A stretch of DNA of 64,000 nucleotides from positions 184,001 to 248,000 of the forward strand of contig JAJEKV010000236.1 of the NCBI GenBank assembly GCA_021234155.1, written 5' to 3'. This document shows, one piece after another, positions 22,809 to 34,736 of the stretch. Below the pieces are notes generated by a model, which had not been told where the DNA came from, searched no databases, and saw only the letters and a program-made list of their open reading frames with translations. The translations under genes and the position numbers were made by a program. This DNA comes from Isoetes taiwanensis. Its lineage: Eukaryota; Streptophyta; Lycopodiopsida; Isoetales; Isoetaceae. How positions within the stretch are numbered: the first letter of the stretch is position 1; every line of letters begins with the position of its first letter.

Positions 22809-24006
22809 TGTGATGTTCCCGGGAAATATATGCCATAAATACGTATATTTCTAGGCCCGTCACTATACAAGTCTATAATTATAGCCTTGTATACCATAGT
22901 CGGTGGCAAAAGGGAGCATGACTAAGTTATTCATATAACTTAGCCAACCTTAGGCTAAGGCCATTTCCACATGGCCTTAACCTATTGGGCACCCGCCACA
23001 AGGAAGCACCCCATTCTAGCCACGTGGCAGGTGACATCAACCCTAACCTATAAATGGCCAAACCCTAACCCTAGGCCATTTTTCTGGCTCCAACAATTGG
23101 GAACCTTGTTCGCGCTTGAAACTCTGTTTCGAGAATCATCTATTGTGGCCTGAGATAGCACAACAGCCGGCCCAGGCGTCTTGCGCCTCCCGAGAAGTGG
23201 GAGCTATGTCGAACCCCTTGAAGGCCCGTGGAGATGCCGGGGAGGCGGGGAGGGAGTTGCTCGGGGCGGTATTTGGGTTAGAGTCCTTTGTAGATCATCT
23301 GGAAGTTAGGATTTCAGATGAGTTAGCATTTCGTATCTCTAGTAGAGCCATCCTAGAACCCTCAGTCTAAATCTTGAACTCTAATCAATGAACCCTAACT
23401 GTAAGTTAGATGCATGTGATTAGGTTTATATGTTATTCTTATTATGTATCATGTTATGTGGATATGAGATGTTGGTGGATCATGTTTGCCCCTCTTGTAT
23501 TAGGAAGGGGGGTAGAGACCTAGTAGCCATTAAGTAGATGATGCTCCTAGTTTAGACCCCTTAGTTCTTATTATATGCGGCCTGTGCATAGGAACCCACC
23601 CGGCTACGGGAGCTATGATGTGACTTAGCACCATACAACGGGGCTAGTGGCAAAGTGGAAGGAGGTCCCTACTGAGCGCGGCTACTGGGGACCTATAGCG
23701 GGCTAGACCTATAGTCGGTCACTTCGAGAGGGCCGGGTATGGGTCCGACACCTCCTGGGGCAATGTTGTCGCCCTGCCTCTCAAGAGTTGCAGGTGTCTG
23801 CCTGGCTCTTGTTTTGGGGGGTTAAGTCGGGTAAGGATCGTGTGTCACCACGATTCTCTAGCTGATCGTGGAGCCGCTAGACCTCGGGAAGGGAGATGCA
23901 ACCTTTCCTGCCTCATCAGACCGGGGCCGGAGTAGTCTCGATGGGTGATGCCATGGGATTGCGTATCCGGCAGGCTATAGTCACGCCAGAGCCCGATTTA
24001 GCCAGT
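22809..24006 (+). mobile_element. Diverged LTR related to the 25510 element
   Basis: Begins TGTGATGTTCCC and contains blocks in the same order as the LTRs at 25510 and 34737: ATAAATACGTATATT, then GGAAGGGGGGTAGAGACC, then TAGATGATGCTCCTAGTTTA, then GGGTATGGGTCCGACACCTC, then GGGAGATGCAACC. It is clearly an older relative. The expected end (GGCCGTCACA) is absent because the copy stops where the CACTA-like terminus begins. Confidence 0.7.
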
Positions 24007-24550
24007 CACTACAAGAGGATAGGGTTTTTGCGTCAACACCTGTGTCACTACATTTTAAGGTTTGTCAGAAGCTTGAAAGTGACGCAAATTAATTTGATTG
24101 CGTCAAAACTTGTGTCAATATAGTTGTGTCAATAGCACCGTCATTTTTTTGACATATGTGTGTCAATATTTTGGTACTTTCTTGCTAGCTTTTCTAATGA
24201 TGATTACATCATGTATTGCGAACAGATTATGACATAAGTTTAGTCAAGTATAGCAGTAGGTTTGTATCTGCTATAACATCGCTAGTTCAAAAGTTTTAAG
24301 TAATTATTTTTACGCATTTGTGTCACATTTTGTAATAGGTTCTTGTCACCCTTTGTAAAATGTTTGTGACAATTTGTAGTGTCAAATATATCGGCAATTT
24401 TACATCAATTGTCTGTTATAAATTGTGGCACTTATGTCTCATGATTGCATGAAAAAAGTATCAAAGTAGTGATATTGTGAAGTAGAAATACATAAATATC
24501 TTGACGCAAAAAGGGCTAAGTTTGACACAAAAGTGCCACTAACTAGTATG
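24007..24550 (+). mobile_element. CACTA-like terminus with subterminal repeats
   Basis: CACTACAAGAGGATAGGG at 24007 matches the plant CACTA (En/Spm) terminal consensus. The next 500 bp hold many short repeats of the type TGTGTCAA, GCGTCAAA and their complements TTGACACA and GACGCAAA, as CACTA subterminal regions do. No transposase and no convincing second terminus were found, so its right limit is unknown. Confidence 0.6.
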
Positions 24551-24965
24551 AGGAGAACAATCTTGCAAATAGCAACTTTATAATATTCAATTAGACTAGC
24601 ATGGTTTTAATGATAATATGCTATATGTATAAATAACGTTAGAAATATTGCATACATATTATATCCAATATTTATGCGTGTATGCATGTATGTCCTTAGG
24701 TCTTATATAGCTAATCAAATTGCAAGGAAAGCAATTTAGAGCAAACTTTTGTAAACAAGGTGCTGCGCACTGAGGGTTGCCCTACATGGCCCGCCCGAGG
24801 GTGGAGTGGCTTAAATCATACTTCAAAGTCATGTTTCACAATCAATCAAAATTGCTACTTCAAAACAATACAATACTTGATACCATGACTTTATGAAGAT
24901 TGGCCTGAAGAAATCTCTGGTCCTCGTCATGGAACAAGGATTGCAAAAGCATAAGGACAAGTCTA
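24551..24965. other. AT-rich stretch, nothing recognised
   Basis: No coding or structured feature seen; it may still belong to the CACTA-like element. Confidence 0.35.
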
Positions 24966-25196
24966 ATAGAGATAGATAGATAGTAGTTTTAACGTCACGC
25001 CACTAGGCAGCATCCAACTGGACATGTGACCACACACCACACTACATTGCTTGGTTGGGCCCTGCCCCCAACCACCTTACATTGCGTCTGTTGGGATTTG
25101 ACCCCCAACAGTACCGAGTGCGATTCTGGGCGGTCTCGAACTCGAGACCACATTGCTAAGGAACTAGTGTGTTACCACTAGACCAAACGCCCAGAC
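24966..25196 (-). mobile_element. tRNA-derived SINE
   Basis: On the minus strand the element starts near 25196 with GGGCGTTTGGTCTAGTGG, holding a pol III A box (GGTCTAGTGGTAA, 25172-25184), and has a B box GGTCTCGAGTTCGAGACC at 25132-25149. A tRNA-unrelated body follows, then the tail GACGTTAAAACTACTA and (TCTA)n at 24966-24985. The tail word GACGTTAAAA is also the 3' end of the LINEs at 11818 and 55005, so the SINE is probably mobilised by that LINE family. The same tail stands at bases 3-24 of the window. Confidence 0.85.
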
Positions 25197-25282
25197 GAAG
25201 AGAATGGAAATACATGTTTCCTTAGCATAGAAATGAGAGAATTCCTTGAAGACCTCTTATCGGATTTTTGTCACAGAGAGCT

Positions 25283-25504
25283 TCAAACATTTGAGGAGCA
25301 GGTTTTGTAGAGGAATAAAACATTGATGCATAGCCTAACTCCAAACCTCGCAAGAAAAACTAAAACCCAATGATCCCATACTGAAAATGCACTATGCAAT
25401 GCACACACCTCCTCTCCTAAAGCCCCTGACCATAGATGAGCAATTCTCCCACTTCGGAAATGTGAATTGGCTCTGCGAATGGACTCAGAATGTTGGACAT
25501 TACC
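25283..25504 (-). pseudogene. Reading frame interrupted by the LARD, part 2
   Basis: Left part of a minus-strand frame: GNVQHSESIRRANSHFRSGR at its start, then IAHLWSGALGEE. Once the 10.8-kb element and one TTGGG copy are removed it is in frame with the part at 36303-36435. I do not recognise the protein. A donor-like GAG|GTGTGTG follows LGEE, so the C-terminal part of this frame may be intron. Confidence 0.5.
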
Positions 25505-25509
25505 TTGGG

Positions 25510-27085
25510 TGTGACGTTCCAGCATAACATACGGTATGAATACGTATATTATACTGACACGTCACTAGTACATGTCGACTCAGACGACATGTACACGGTG
25601 GTCGTAAAGGGTAGTACCCTAGGGTACGACCTTGTGAACCATTATATTGCACATGTTAAGGCCACATGTGAATATAATATCTTTTGCCATGTGGCAATAG
25701 CCCATTGACCAAAAGGGCCCAGCCCTAAAATTCGTGGGGATAAAGGGGCATAAACCCTAAAAAGGAAAACCCTTTCGGTTTCCAGCCCCTATAGGTCGGA
25801 TTGGAGCAGCATTGGACGCCATTTCGCCTGAAGAGTAGCAGAGGAATCGGAATTCCTAGGTTGCGGCTCGATCCAAGACCCAGTAGTCTCGAAATCCCGG
25901 TGGCGGGGGCGCTTTGAGGAGGAGTGGGAGCCAGCCCAAGAAGCGGGTTAGTGATTGATCCGATAGTTAGATCCGAGTTTTCAGCCCTCATTCCATAGGA
26001 TTAGTATCCATTCTTAGCTATAGGCGACCCCTCTGACCTAAGAATGATAAACACTAATAAAGGAACCTAACCTTGTATGATTAGGTAGATTAGAATAGAT
26101 GTATTCTATTATTTCAGTTCTGTTGTGTTGATGTTTTGACATTCTATATGCCCACTCTTGTGTATTGGGAAGGGGGTAGAGACCCGAGCCCAAGTAGATG
26201 GATGATCCTAGTTTTAGCCCATTAATTCCTAATTAATGCGGCTGTGCATAAGAGCCCGCTTGGGCGTGGGTGGCGGAGCTAGACCGGTGACAAGGGAGGT
26301 CTTGTCTAATCCACAGTTGATCCCTCACAGTGCGTAGCGGCAGTAGGAACGTTGTGAGCGGGGCCTAATACCCCTGGCAACGCTGCGTGAGGGCGGGGTA
26401 TGGGCTCGACACCTCTTGGGTGATGCGTCATCTTCTAGGGGTTCAAGTGATTATGAAAGCAAAGGGCTCTACGGCTGCTTTGTGATTGGCATGAACCTTA
26501 CGGAGGGGAGTGATCTCCCCTGCCTCATCGGGCCGGGAGATGCAACCAAATAGCTTGTAGCCCCTCGGCTATTCACCCCGGCAGCCTACGGTCGAGCTCC
26601 AATACTTTTCAGCCTATCCGCAAAGTATGCACAGGAGGGGCGGATGGAGTGGACTACCCAACGGCCATGTTCCTATGCCACCAAATCCATTTGCCATGAA
26701 TTACATGCGCATTGCTATCACGGGAGACCCCAAAGCCGTCGGTCGATCCCCATCAGTCCGAGCCTGGGTAGGATCTTCCCTATGTTATGTTGATGTACTG
26801 ATGTGTGATGCAGCTACTGTGATATGGTGGACCACCCTTCGAGGTGGGCATGTTTATTATTGATTGATGTCATGTGCTCATGTTTTGTTTACGCTTCCGT
26901 TGCTAGGTCGATCCCGAGGGAGACGGGATGAATGACACGTCCATTCTTCCCCGTCGGGTTCTTGACCACCATCGAGAGCCCGATGTTAGGTGGACGGCCT
27001 CACATCGGCGGCGAATCTTTGGTTTGAGGGATGATCTCCAGTTTGTATACGATCGGGGCATCGTATATGAGCTGGGGCCGTCACA
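25510..27085 (+). repeat. 5' LTR of the LARD-like element
   Basis: 1,576 bp, TGTGACGTTC to GCCGTCACA. It holds many short inverted repeats and a GC-rich second half. Confidence 0.9.
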
Positions 27086-27086
27086 A

Positions 27087-27104
27087 TGGTATCAGAGCTC
27101 TGAT
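27087..27104 (+). other. Primer-binding site, tRNA-iMet type
   Basis: TGGTATCAGAGCTCTGAT lies one base after the 5' LTR and is a perfect match to the plant initiator tRNA-Met site. Confidence 0.9.
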
Positions 27105-27340
27105 CTTGGCAGACCAGGATCGAGCACTGACCGTAATCCTATAGGAACTAACTAATTTAGACATTCAGTCTTGGAGATAAAAGCCCAAGCACGAACCTCG
27201 AGTAGTGGGAAATTTTTTTTTTCCCAGGGTAGAGTTAGTAAGTATCTAGAATTAGGATAATTAGAGAACATAATTAGGATGAAATAGACAGGAGAAAAGT
27301 TTCCTAGGAAAGCCTAATAAATTTTAGTCACTTTTTAGCC

Positions 27341-28440
27341 GACACCTCCAAGGATGCGCCAGGAGCATGTTAGGTCCATACCTAATTGGTCTCTCGCGCA
27401 CTCTTAGAGGGGTCACCCCATATGAGCCCTAGAACTCGGCCTTAGGAGCCCCAAATCGTAAAATAAAAGATGAAACCCCATTTAAAAAGCTCGAATTAGC
27501 TAAATTTGTATGTTAAAACACAGAAAAACATTAAGTAAAAGTCATTTTGGAGCAACACCTCTAAGGGTGCGCCAGGGCATAGTTAGGTCATGACCTAACA
27601 CCCTCTTCGCGCACTCTTGGATGGGTCCGCTAAAAGTGACCTCGGAATTTGATTAAAACTTACTCAAATTGTAAAAGTAATAATAGAATCTTGTTTAGAA
27701 TGATTAAATTAGTGGGAAACGCATGTTAAATTGTGTAAATTGGATAAGTTTAGAGCGGAAAGGGACAACACCTCTAAGGGTGCGCCAGGGCATAGTTAGG
27801 TCTGGACCTAACACCCTCCTCGCGCATGCTTAGAGGGGTTCGAGAGAAAATAGTTGAAGAAGACCTAGCTTCGATTCGAGATATGGAGGATTTCATCAAC
27901 AAACCAAGAAATTAAGCAAGGCAGAGATGGAGGTCGTGCAACACTTTGAAGACTCATTGGCGTGCACGCTCCACGCAAAAGACACCGAAAGACATGAGAC
28001 TGGCGGAGTACATCAAGAGGACAGATAAATAGAACAGAAGCTGCTTTTTGTAACTAACAGGCTTATATATGATGTATGAAAATTTTGAATAAAAAGGATA
28101 TGTAGTTTAAACGTGCATTGGAGTAGTTAAGGAGCAAATGTCGAATTTTGGCCAACACCTCTAAGGGTGCGCCAGGGCACACTTAGGTCCCAACCTAACC
28201 CCCTCCTCGCGCACTCTTAGAGGGGTCCAGCCAACTGGGCCCTTGATCAGCCACTTACCTGCTCCAAATGAAGTAAATAAGCAAAGAAACTTGCAGTTAA
28301 GAGGAAAATAAGTAGGAATTCACGTCTTTGAACTTGTTCTTGGCATCCATTAGGCATAGATAGACCAACACCTCCAAGAGTGCGCCAGAGGCCACTTAGG
28401 TCCCAACCTAACACCCTCCTCGCGCACTCTTAGAGGTGTC
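27341..28440 (+). repeat. Five hairpin-forming repeats in the LARD leader
   Basis: Five copies of a 75-80 bp unit at about 27341-27414, 27553-27628, 27766-27840, 28152-28228 and 28365-28440. Each has CACCTCTAAGGGTGCGCCAG on the left and CGCGCACTCTTAGAGGGGTC on the right, which pair, with TTAGGTC and GACCTAA-like words between, so each can fold into a long hairpin. Starts are spaced about 212, 213, 386 and 213 bp. The DNA between units is not conserved. Confidence 0.88.
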
Positions 28441-31400
28441 CGATTTTTCAAACCCCATAACTTGAGCTACAGAGCTCCAAATCGCCTGAAATTTGTTGCA
28501 ATAGGACCGTTAGACAGCCTAGAATCCATTTATGACCTCAAATTAGGCTAGAAATGTCAAAACCCAGCTCAAAATGACCAAAATTGCTCAAACCCTTGAA
28601 TTGTTTTTCCAAACTGCGGTTTGTTTGTAAATAGAAGCATACCCCATTAGTACCTCACAAGTATTGCTCTCGGCTCAAAGCTGATGCCTTACTCCTAGAT
28701 AAAAGTGCCCAAGAACACCCCTTTGTTATAGTCATCTAGACCTCAGCATAGCAACCCAAGTCCAACTGTTGGTACATCACCTCTGCTCATGCCAAAGGCA
28801 TAAACCTTGACCTAATTTTGTGTCCTTCTAATAGAGTTTGACCTATACAACCGCCACATTGACACTCCCTATTGCCAGGATACCTAGAAAGGAGCTAGAG
28901 TCTAGAGCTGCCCAAGTCACTCCATGTGTAGAGATTGGACTCCCCCAAACCAACTTTGATAGGACCTTAGAGTATGCCTCAAACATCATGGAGGTTTTGC
29001 AAAACAACCCTCATTTCATGCCATACCACACGTCCTAATGTCCATAGACTTGGAGATTATAGATATGTCTCCAGTAATGCTGCTCGAGCCATCATGCTTG
29101 CTTATAGAGCCCAAAATGTTGTAGGAGAGCCCTTCAAGTGGACCCTTAGACTCTAGAATATCTGGCGTTGCTTTTAAGCTGAGGGCGAGCCACAGAAGAG
29201 CTAGAGGCAACTCCTTGAAGACATCAAGGTCCCGGCCGATGTACGCATTGAGATAAGGAGAGGAGACCGAAAAGGCAGACCCAAGAGAGGGAAGCACAAC
29301 GACAAACACCTCAACCGACAAACGAGTAGAACAGGACATCACTGGCCTATCATCAATCTTCATCAAATGGGAAGAATATTCGGTAACCAACGGCATCAAG
29401 AATCTTCTAGATGTCAACCTCCCGGCTACCACGTCCACGAGCTCACATCAGAAAGAGGATCTCAACGCCTTCACCAGCTCGACGCACATGAGTTTCAAAT
29501 GGAAGAACGCAAGGCATCAAAATACAGGTGCAAGAAGATGTTAGACAGCAATGCCACGTTAGCATCACGAGCTAGGGCCAGAGGGCATAATCTTCCGTCG
29601 AGGAGAGAAGTCATGGCGACACAGGAGCGTATAGAAACCGGAGGGAAGAGAACCACGACCTTGCGACCCAGCAGCTCAAAGCGAATGTCATGCAACGTCA
29701 ACAAAGCAACCAAGCTAGGCAACCACAAAGCACCTAAAAGGCTGACCGGGACGAGCTTCGGCTCCCTTTGCACCAAATAGGGAGAACTTTCATCGGTTCC
29801 AAAAGGTAGGAGACCATGAGGGGAGGAGATGCATATCGGGGAACATCTCGACTTGAAGGCCTATATCAGCATTAGGGGCAAGATCAAGGAGGAGAATATT
29901 CCACTCAAACAAGAATTCGGACCCGAAAAACACCTAGAAACCAAAGGAAGGACGACTTTACTACGTCAGCCAAGGAGTGCGAGACTCGAATGGATAGGAC
30001 CCAAAAGGGCGGAGGAGGCGACCTAGCCGGCTGGTACAAATCATGCAAAGGCAACCGAAGAAGGAGCTAGGGTAGGTGCAATGGAGATGACCACACTTAC
30101 AAGCACAGGAGAGGCACCTCGGAATGAAGCAAAGCCCAATCAACAGGGGCGCACTCAGAAATTCAACCTACGGAGGAATGACAATGCCTGCCTACCGACC
30201 ACGATCTCAGAGCTTCGAAGACATTCAAGAACGCCCGACTGCAATAGCCAGGTGATCAACCGATCAATGGCACCGCACATCGGCAACCTTGCAACGACAC
30301 ATAATCGCATATAGGGGCGTTGGCGGTCACCGCATTCCTTACTTACGCACATACACATTAAAGGAGGAGCATCTTTTTCAAGGGATCACATCGACGAACA
30401 CTCTTCGCAACTTGGGGTGACGAGCTCGGATCAGACATGAAGCTCAACAATAGTAGCAGCATCTCAAGGAATCCCGGAGTCAACCAGAACGAAGAAGATG
30501 TAGCAAAACCGAAGGATCAAACGCGATAGGAGGAGGGGAAACCCTAAAGGAGTGTAAACATTTAAGTAGATCTTCGTAGTTGTTTTGAAAAAGTGGATGA
30601 ATTAAAATCCCAATGTAAATGCGTATATGTCTATTGTATATCTCGGATGCTCACAGATATAGTGGAGAAACATGAGTTTAAAGTCATGTTTTACGGATTT
30701 AGCGCGTAGATCAGGAAGCTCCTTCACTTCGACTACCAAATGAGGAAGCAAGGAAGCACAACTATAGCCCAAGATCAAAATGGAAGAGCAAGTACGAGGG
30801 AGAAACGACCAGAGGCCAAGACACTTCCGGAAGTGCCCTCAAGTAGAAGACCTCTCGTCCACCCAATGTCAGAACAAGAGACAATACGGTCATGTCAAGA
30901 TCATCAGCTGCACGGGACATCGGGGGACTTAACACTACCTCTTGTGGCAGCGGCAACACTTGATGAACTTACGACACGAGTGGCCTCAACAATCGAAGGG
31001 GAACGACCCGACATCATCGAGCCAACTAAGAAGGCAACATCTCGACGACCATAATTCCACCTTGTGGTAATATAGGGTGATGCGCTATGACACGTGTATT
31101 AGATGGAGAGGCACTTACGAAAGGCACTGCGACGAGGAGATATGCCTTCAACAACTAGGTGATGGAAAACCGGGTACTCCTACCAAGAATTAGAAGAAAA
31201 GAAGCCAATCGTATCTCCGACATGAGGGACATCAAACGCCCAAGGTAGAAGCACTCGACACCTTAACGACAAGGATAGCAACTGAAGCACCTTCGGCAAA
31301 AAGAGAGTTCAAGATAATAGCCAGGCTATTCAACGACAAGAGTATATCTAAGGCAGGTACTTCTTCAACTCAAGGGTCAAGCTACGCAAATATAAGGATC

Positions 31401-34400
31401 CATCACCCCGACAATATAGCCAGCAGGGAGGAGAGCCATGAAGCTTTACTTGACAGAGAGACCGACATGCATAGAGGGACAAAGGTCAGGAACTGAAAGC
31501 TGGAAAAGTGTTAGCAAACCGACTTCTTCCACGAGCTTCCTAGAGACAACAGGGAGGATCAAACCGACGGGCACAATCAAAACCCCGGGGAGGGTACCTC
31601 AAGACAAGAAGACGGCATAGCACCGAGGAACGTGACAACGCCCAAGCGGTGATCGAGGGGATCAGCAAGAAAGATTGGAAGCTTCGATGGAGAACCAACT
31701 AGGTGAGGCAAGGCGAGGCGAGCCGATGACTTGCACGCGGACTTGCATGCAACTTGGTGAACCCAAGGATCGGCGATTCAAAGAACAAGCTAGAAGAGAA
31801 CAACTGCAGAGGAGTATAGCCAAAGGAAGCGCCGACGACCTCAAGAGGCGCCTCAAATAGCTTCAAGTATCATGAAGGGGGAACAATTACACCGAGAACG
31901 GAATCGGGGAGGCGGACGAAAATGTCGAAGCATCAGCGACCAGCACACCTTTAGTTAGAATGTGATGCAAAGCGTGTTGTGCCATAGCCGACAAACATCG
32001 GAGGGCCCAAGTATATCAACAAGTTACCCCGAGCACGAGCTGACGCACAAATAGGAGGATATAGATCGTCAACACCATGGCACCCGGAGGAACACCGATG
32101 ACATTACCAAGGAGTAGGTGTGCAACTTCGAAGGGAGGCACAAGGGGACTTAATAGCTCTATTAGTAATTGTAATTATGTAAGCTATATGCTTTGCATAT
32201 ATAGTTCCCTTGTTATTTCTTCCCTCCCATAGGTAACAAATCAAACGAAGAGATGTCAGGCAATTTGCAGGAGTGAAGCAATCAACATCTTCAACACTCT
32301 TCGGGCAACGCGATAACGACAAGAGGACTCGATGTATGAGGCGTCGATGGAGTCGAGAAACAATATCGGATATAGAGTCATCCTTTTTTGCCAAGACAAA
32401 GAGTTCAAGACGAAAGATCTTTTTTTCAACTGGGCGCCACCTTCAGGCTTTTGAAAAGCGGCATGGAAGATTTCAAGTGACCAACTACACCATCAAAGAC
32501 CAGCAAGGAGAGGCTTCTAACGAACAAAGTCAACCTCTACATCAAGAGGAGCCACCGTCAAGGAGACCGAAGTATCGAGCAACTCGAAAGAACGTTACCT
32601 TGCTACTTCAAGCAGGCAACGGGTGGATGAGCTTCTAGCAAGCTCAAGGATCCAAGGCCATGGGGCCTAATAGGTTAAATGTATGGATGGTAACATCCAC
32701 ATTGGGATTAGAAGGCATTTTCTTTTAGATATTCTCGCCAAAAGGATTGCCCAATATTGAGCTAAGCGTCAAGTATTGGGAAGGAAACACATAAGAGTAA
32801 CTAAAATTATACAAGATTGTTAACAGACATCCAACATATTGAAACCACTGGGTGAGATTGATCACCTCGCTAAGAAGGAATCATTACTAGGATAATTGTT
32901 GACCATGTATAAATTTAGTACCTCCAAAGAATAATCCAACCAAAAGAAAAGAAGTAATCTAACAAGTCCGGCCAACTTGTTACGATGACATCAATTCGAT
33001 TGGTAGAAATATTCCAAGAGTTTAAATAACTAAGAAAGGGGGAATCTCTAGAATATAAAAGAATAGTACATGCAAAGTACATCTAAAATAAAAAAATTAT
33101 AGTAATCAAACAGTCTTTTGAGACAAAAGGAATTGTCATGATGACAAAACCTTGTGGTTTAGAATCATTCTAACTAAGTAGGTAACCCATAACTATATTG
33201 AAATAAATGATAACATAATATGTGCATCCATCTTAGATGGTTATATATGTTATCTAAGGATAGTAAATTAATGCGCTAAGTAAGAAGCATATAACCTCTT
33301 AAGGGGAGAGAATAGATATGGCGTTGTGTACAATGTCATTGAAGGGTGCAGGACCATTTTCTTTTTGAAGAAAGTGGGAGGGCTCAATCTTATGATTGAA
33401 CGATACTTGTATCGAATTGACCGAGGCAGGTAGAATAGAGTTCACTCAGGCAATGGCCGGCGAATAGAGCGTAAGATAGATAAATACCTTAGTGCTCGGG
33501 GAGGCCTTCAACGTCTTGCGAGGCTGGCGTAGTAGCTAACTACACCAAGGAAGTGGAGCAAAATATGAGAGCAATGCAAACGACCAAGTCATCTCCAAAT
33601 TACTCCACGTAGGCTCAATGGGCGGATGCTCTAGCCTTAGGAAAGGTTTGCCCATGTATAGTAAGCTTTAATGTGTCTTATTGACAAGGTAAATATAGAT
33701 CCTAATAACCACATAGAATTTGTGGTACATATATGTATCATAGGGAAATAAGTTAAATAACAACGGTAATGTGAGGTAGCATGTTAATTAATCCTTCGCA
33801 AGGATGCAATTCCTTCCAAGGATAGCTATATAACCTCGGGTCCTTATAAATATAAATAGAAAATAGAATTCAGATATACTTAAAGTGCATCTTAGGGATA
33901 TACTTCCAAGGGTAATGCAGACCCAAGGAAGAGAATAAGAAGCACATCTAATTCTTGTGTATGATAATTAAAACCTTTGTCTATGTAACAATAGGTCTAA
34001 ATGAGGGGTTATTGTTTAAATAATCGCGACCTAAAAGTTGTTAAATATTGCAAAGCTAGAGTAAATATAATTGTACGATCGAAAGTAATGTATCCGATAC
34101 TATGATAATGTTAATTCATAAATATTACCTTAGAGTAAGTATGTTAATCGCATGCATTAAGGGAAGTCGGCCAGGATCGGCAAAGGCCCAAGACCGACAT
34201 GTTTACTTAAAGGCGTTAGCGGATGCTAGCCGACATGCAACAATTGGTGCAGGAAGTACGAAGATATCCTTTCGCAGCAAGAGTTCTAGAATAGTTGTGA
34301 TTTCTACCATTTAAACTAATCGCTTAAATTTTGTGTGAGATAGTAATAGTAAGTATGTAATTATAGATATTGTAAAATTAATGCAGGATTTCAAGGTGCA

Positions 34401-34700
34401 AAGACTTGCAACACAAATTTTGTTATAACGTGTTGCAAGGGATGAAGAGTACCTTGGAAGTGTAAATTTTGTATGAACTTGATAAACTTTGATAAACTTA
34501 AATGTTGTATTAAGTAAGCTTAGTAATTACCTTGCGTTGATTAAGTTATGAAGTGATAAGTTAATTGGATAATGAAATAATACAGTAATGTCTTAAACAT
34601 TACCTTAGAGTAATTCTAATAATTATGTAACTATAATAATAATTGCATGCATCAAGTTGGTTGCAGGACAGGAAGATCCCAAGGTGGGGAGAACACCGAT
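28441..34700. other. Non-coding interior of the LARD-like element
   Basis: More than 6 kb with only short frames on both strands and no recognisable domain. 29000-32650 is richer in GC and purines on the plus strand (many AAGG, GACGA words); 32700-34640 is AT-rich. It might hide a heavily decayed coding region, but I cannot support one. Confidence 0.5.
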
Positions 34701-34723
34701 CTTTGCGGGACAAAGATCATTTT

Positions 34724-34736
34724 AAGGTGGGGAGAA
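34724..34736 (+). other. Polypurine tract of the LARD-like element
   Basis: AAGGTGGGGAGAA directly precedes the TGTGGCGTTC start of the 3' LTR. A similar AAGGTGGGGAGAA occurs at 34681-34693. Confidence 0.8.

Noticed and set aside
24460-24470. AAAGTAGTG as the right terminus of the CACTA-like element.
   Set aside because: It does not mirror CACTACAAGAGG and is not followed by the AGT that precedes the left end.
25080-25196. A functional tRNA gene.
   Set aside because: Only A and B boxes are tRNA-like; a long unrelated body and a LINE-type tail make it a SINE.
29016-29780. Frames of 137-143 codons inside the LARD-like element as possible gag.
   Set aside because: No zinc knuckle, protease or other retroelement motif and no partner pol frame.
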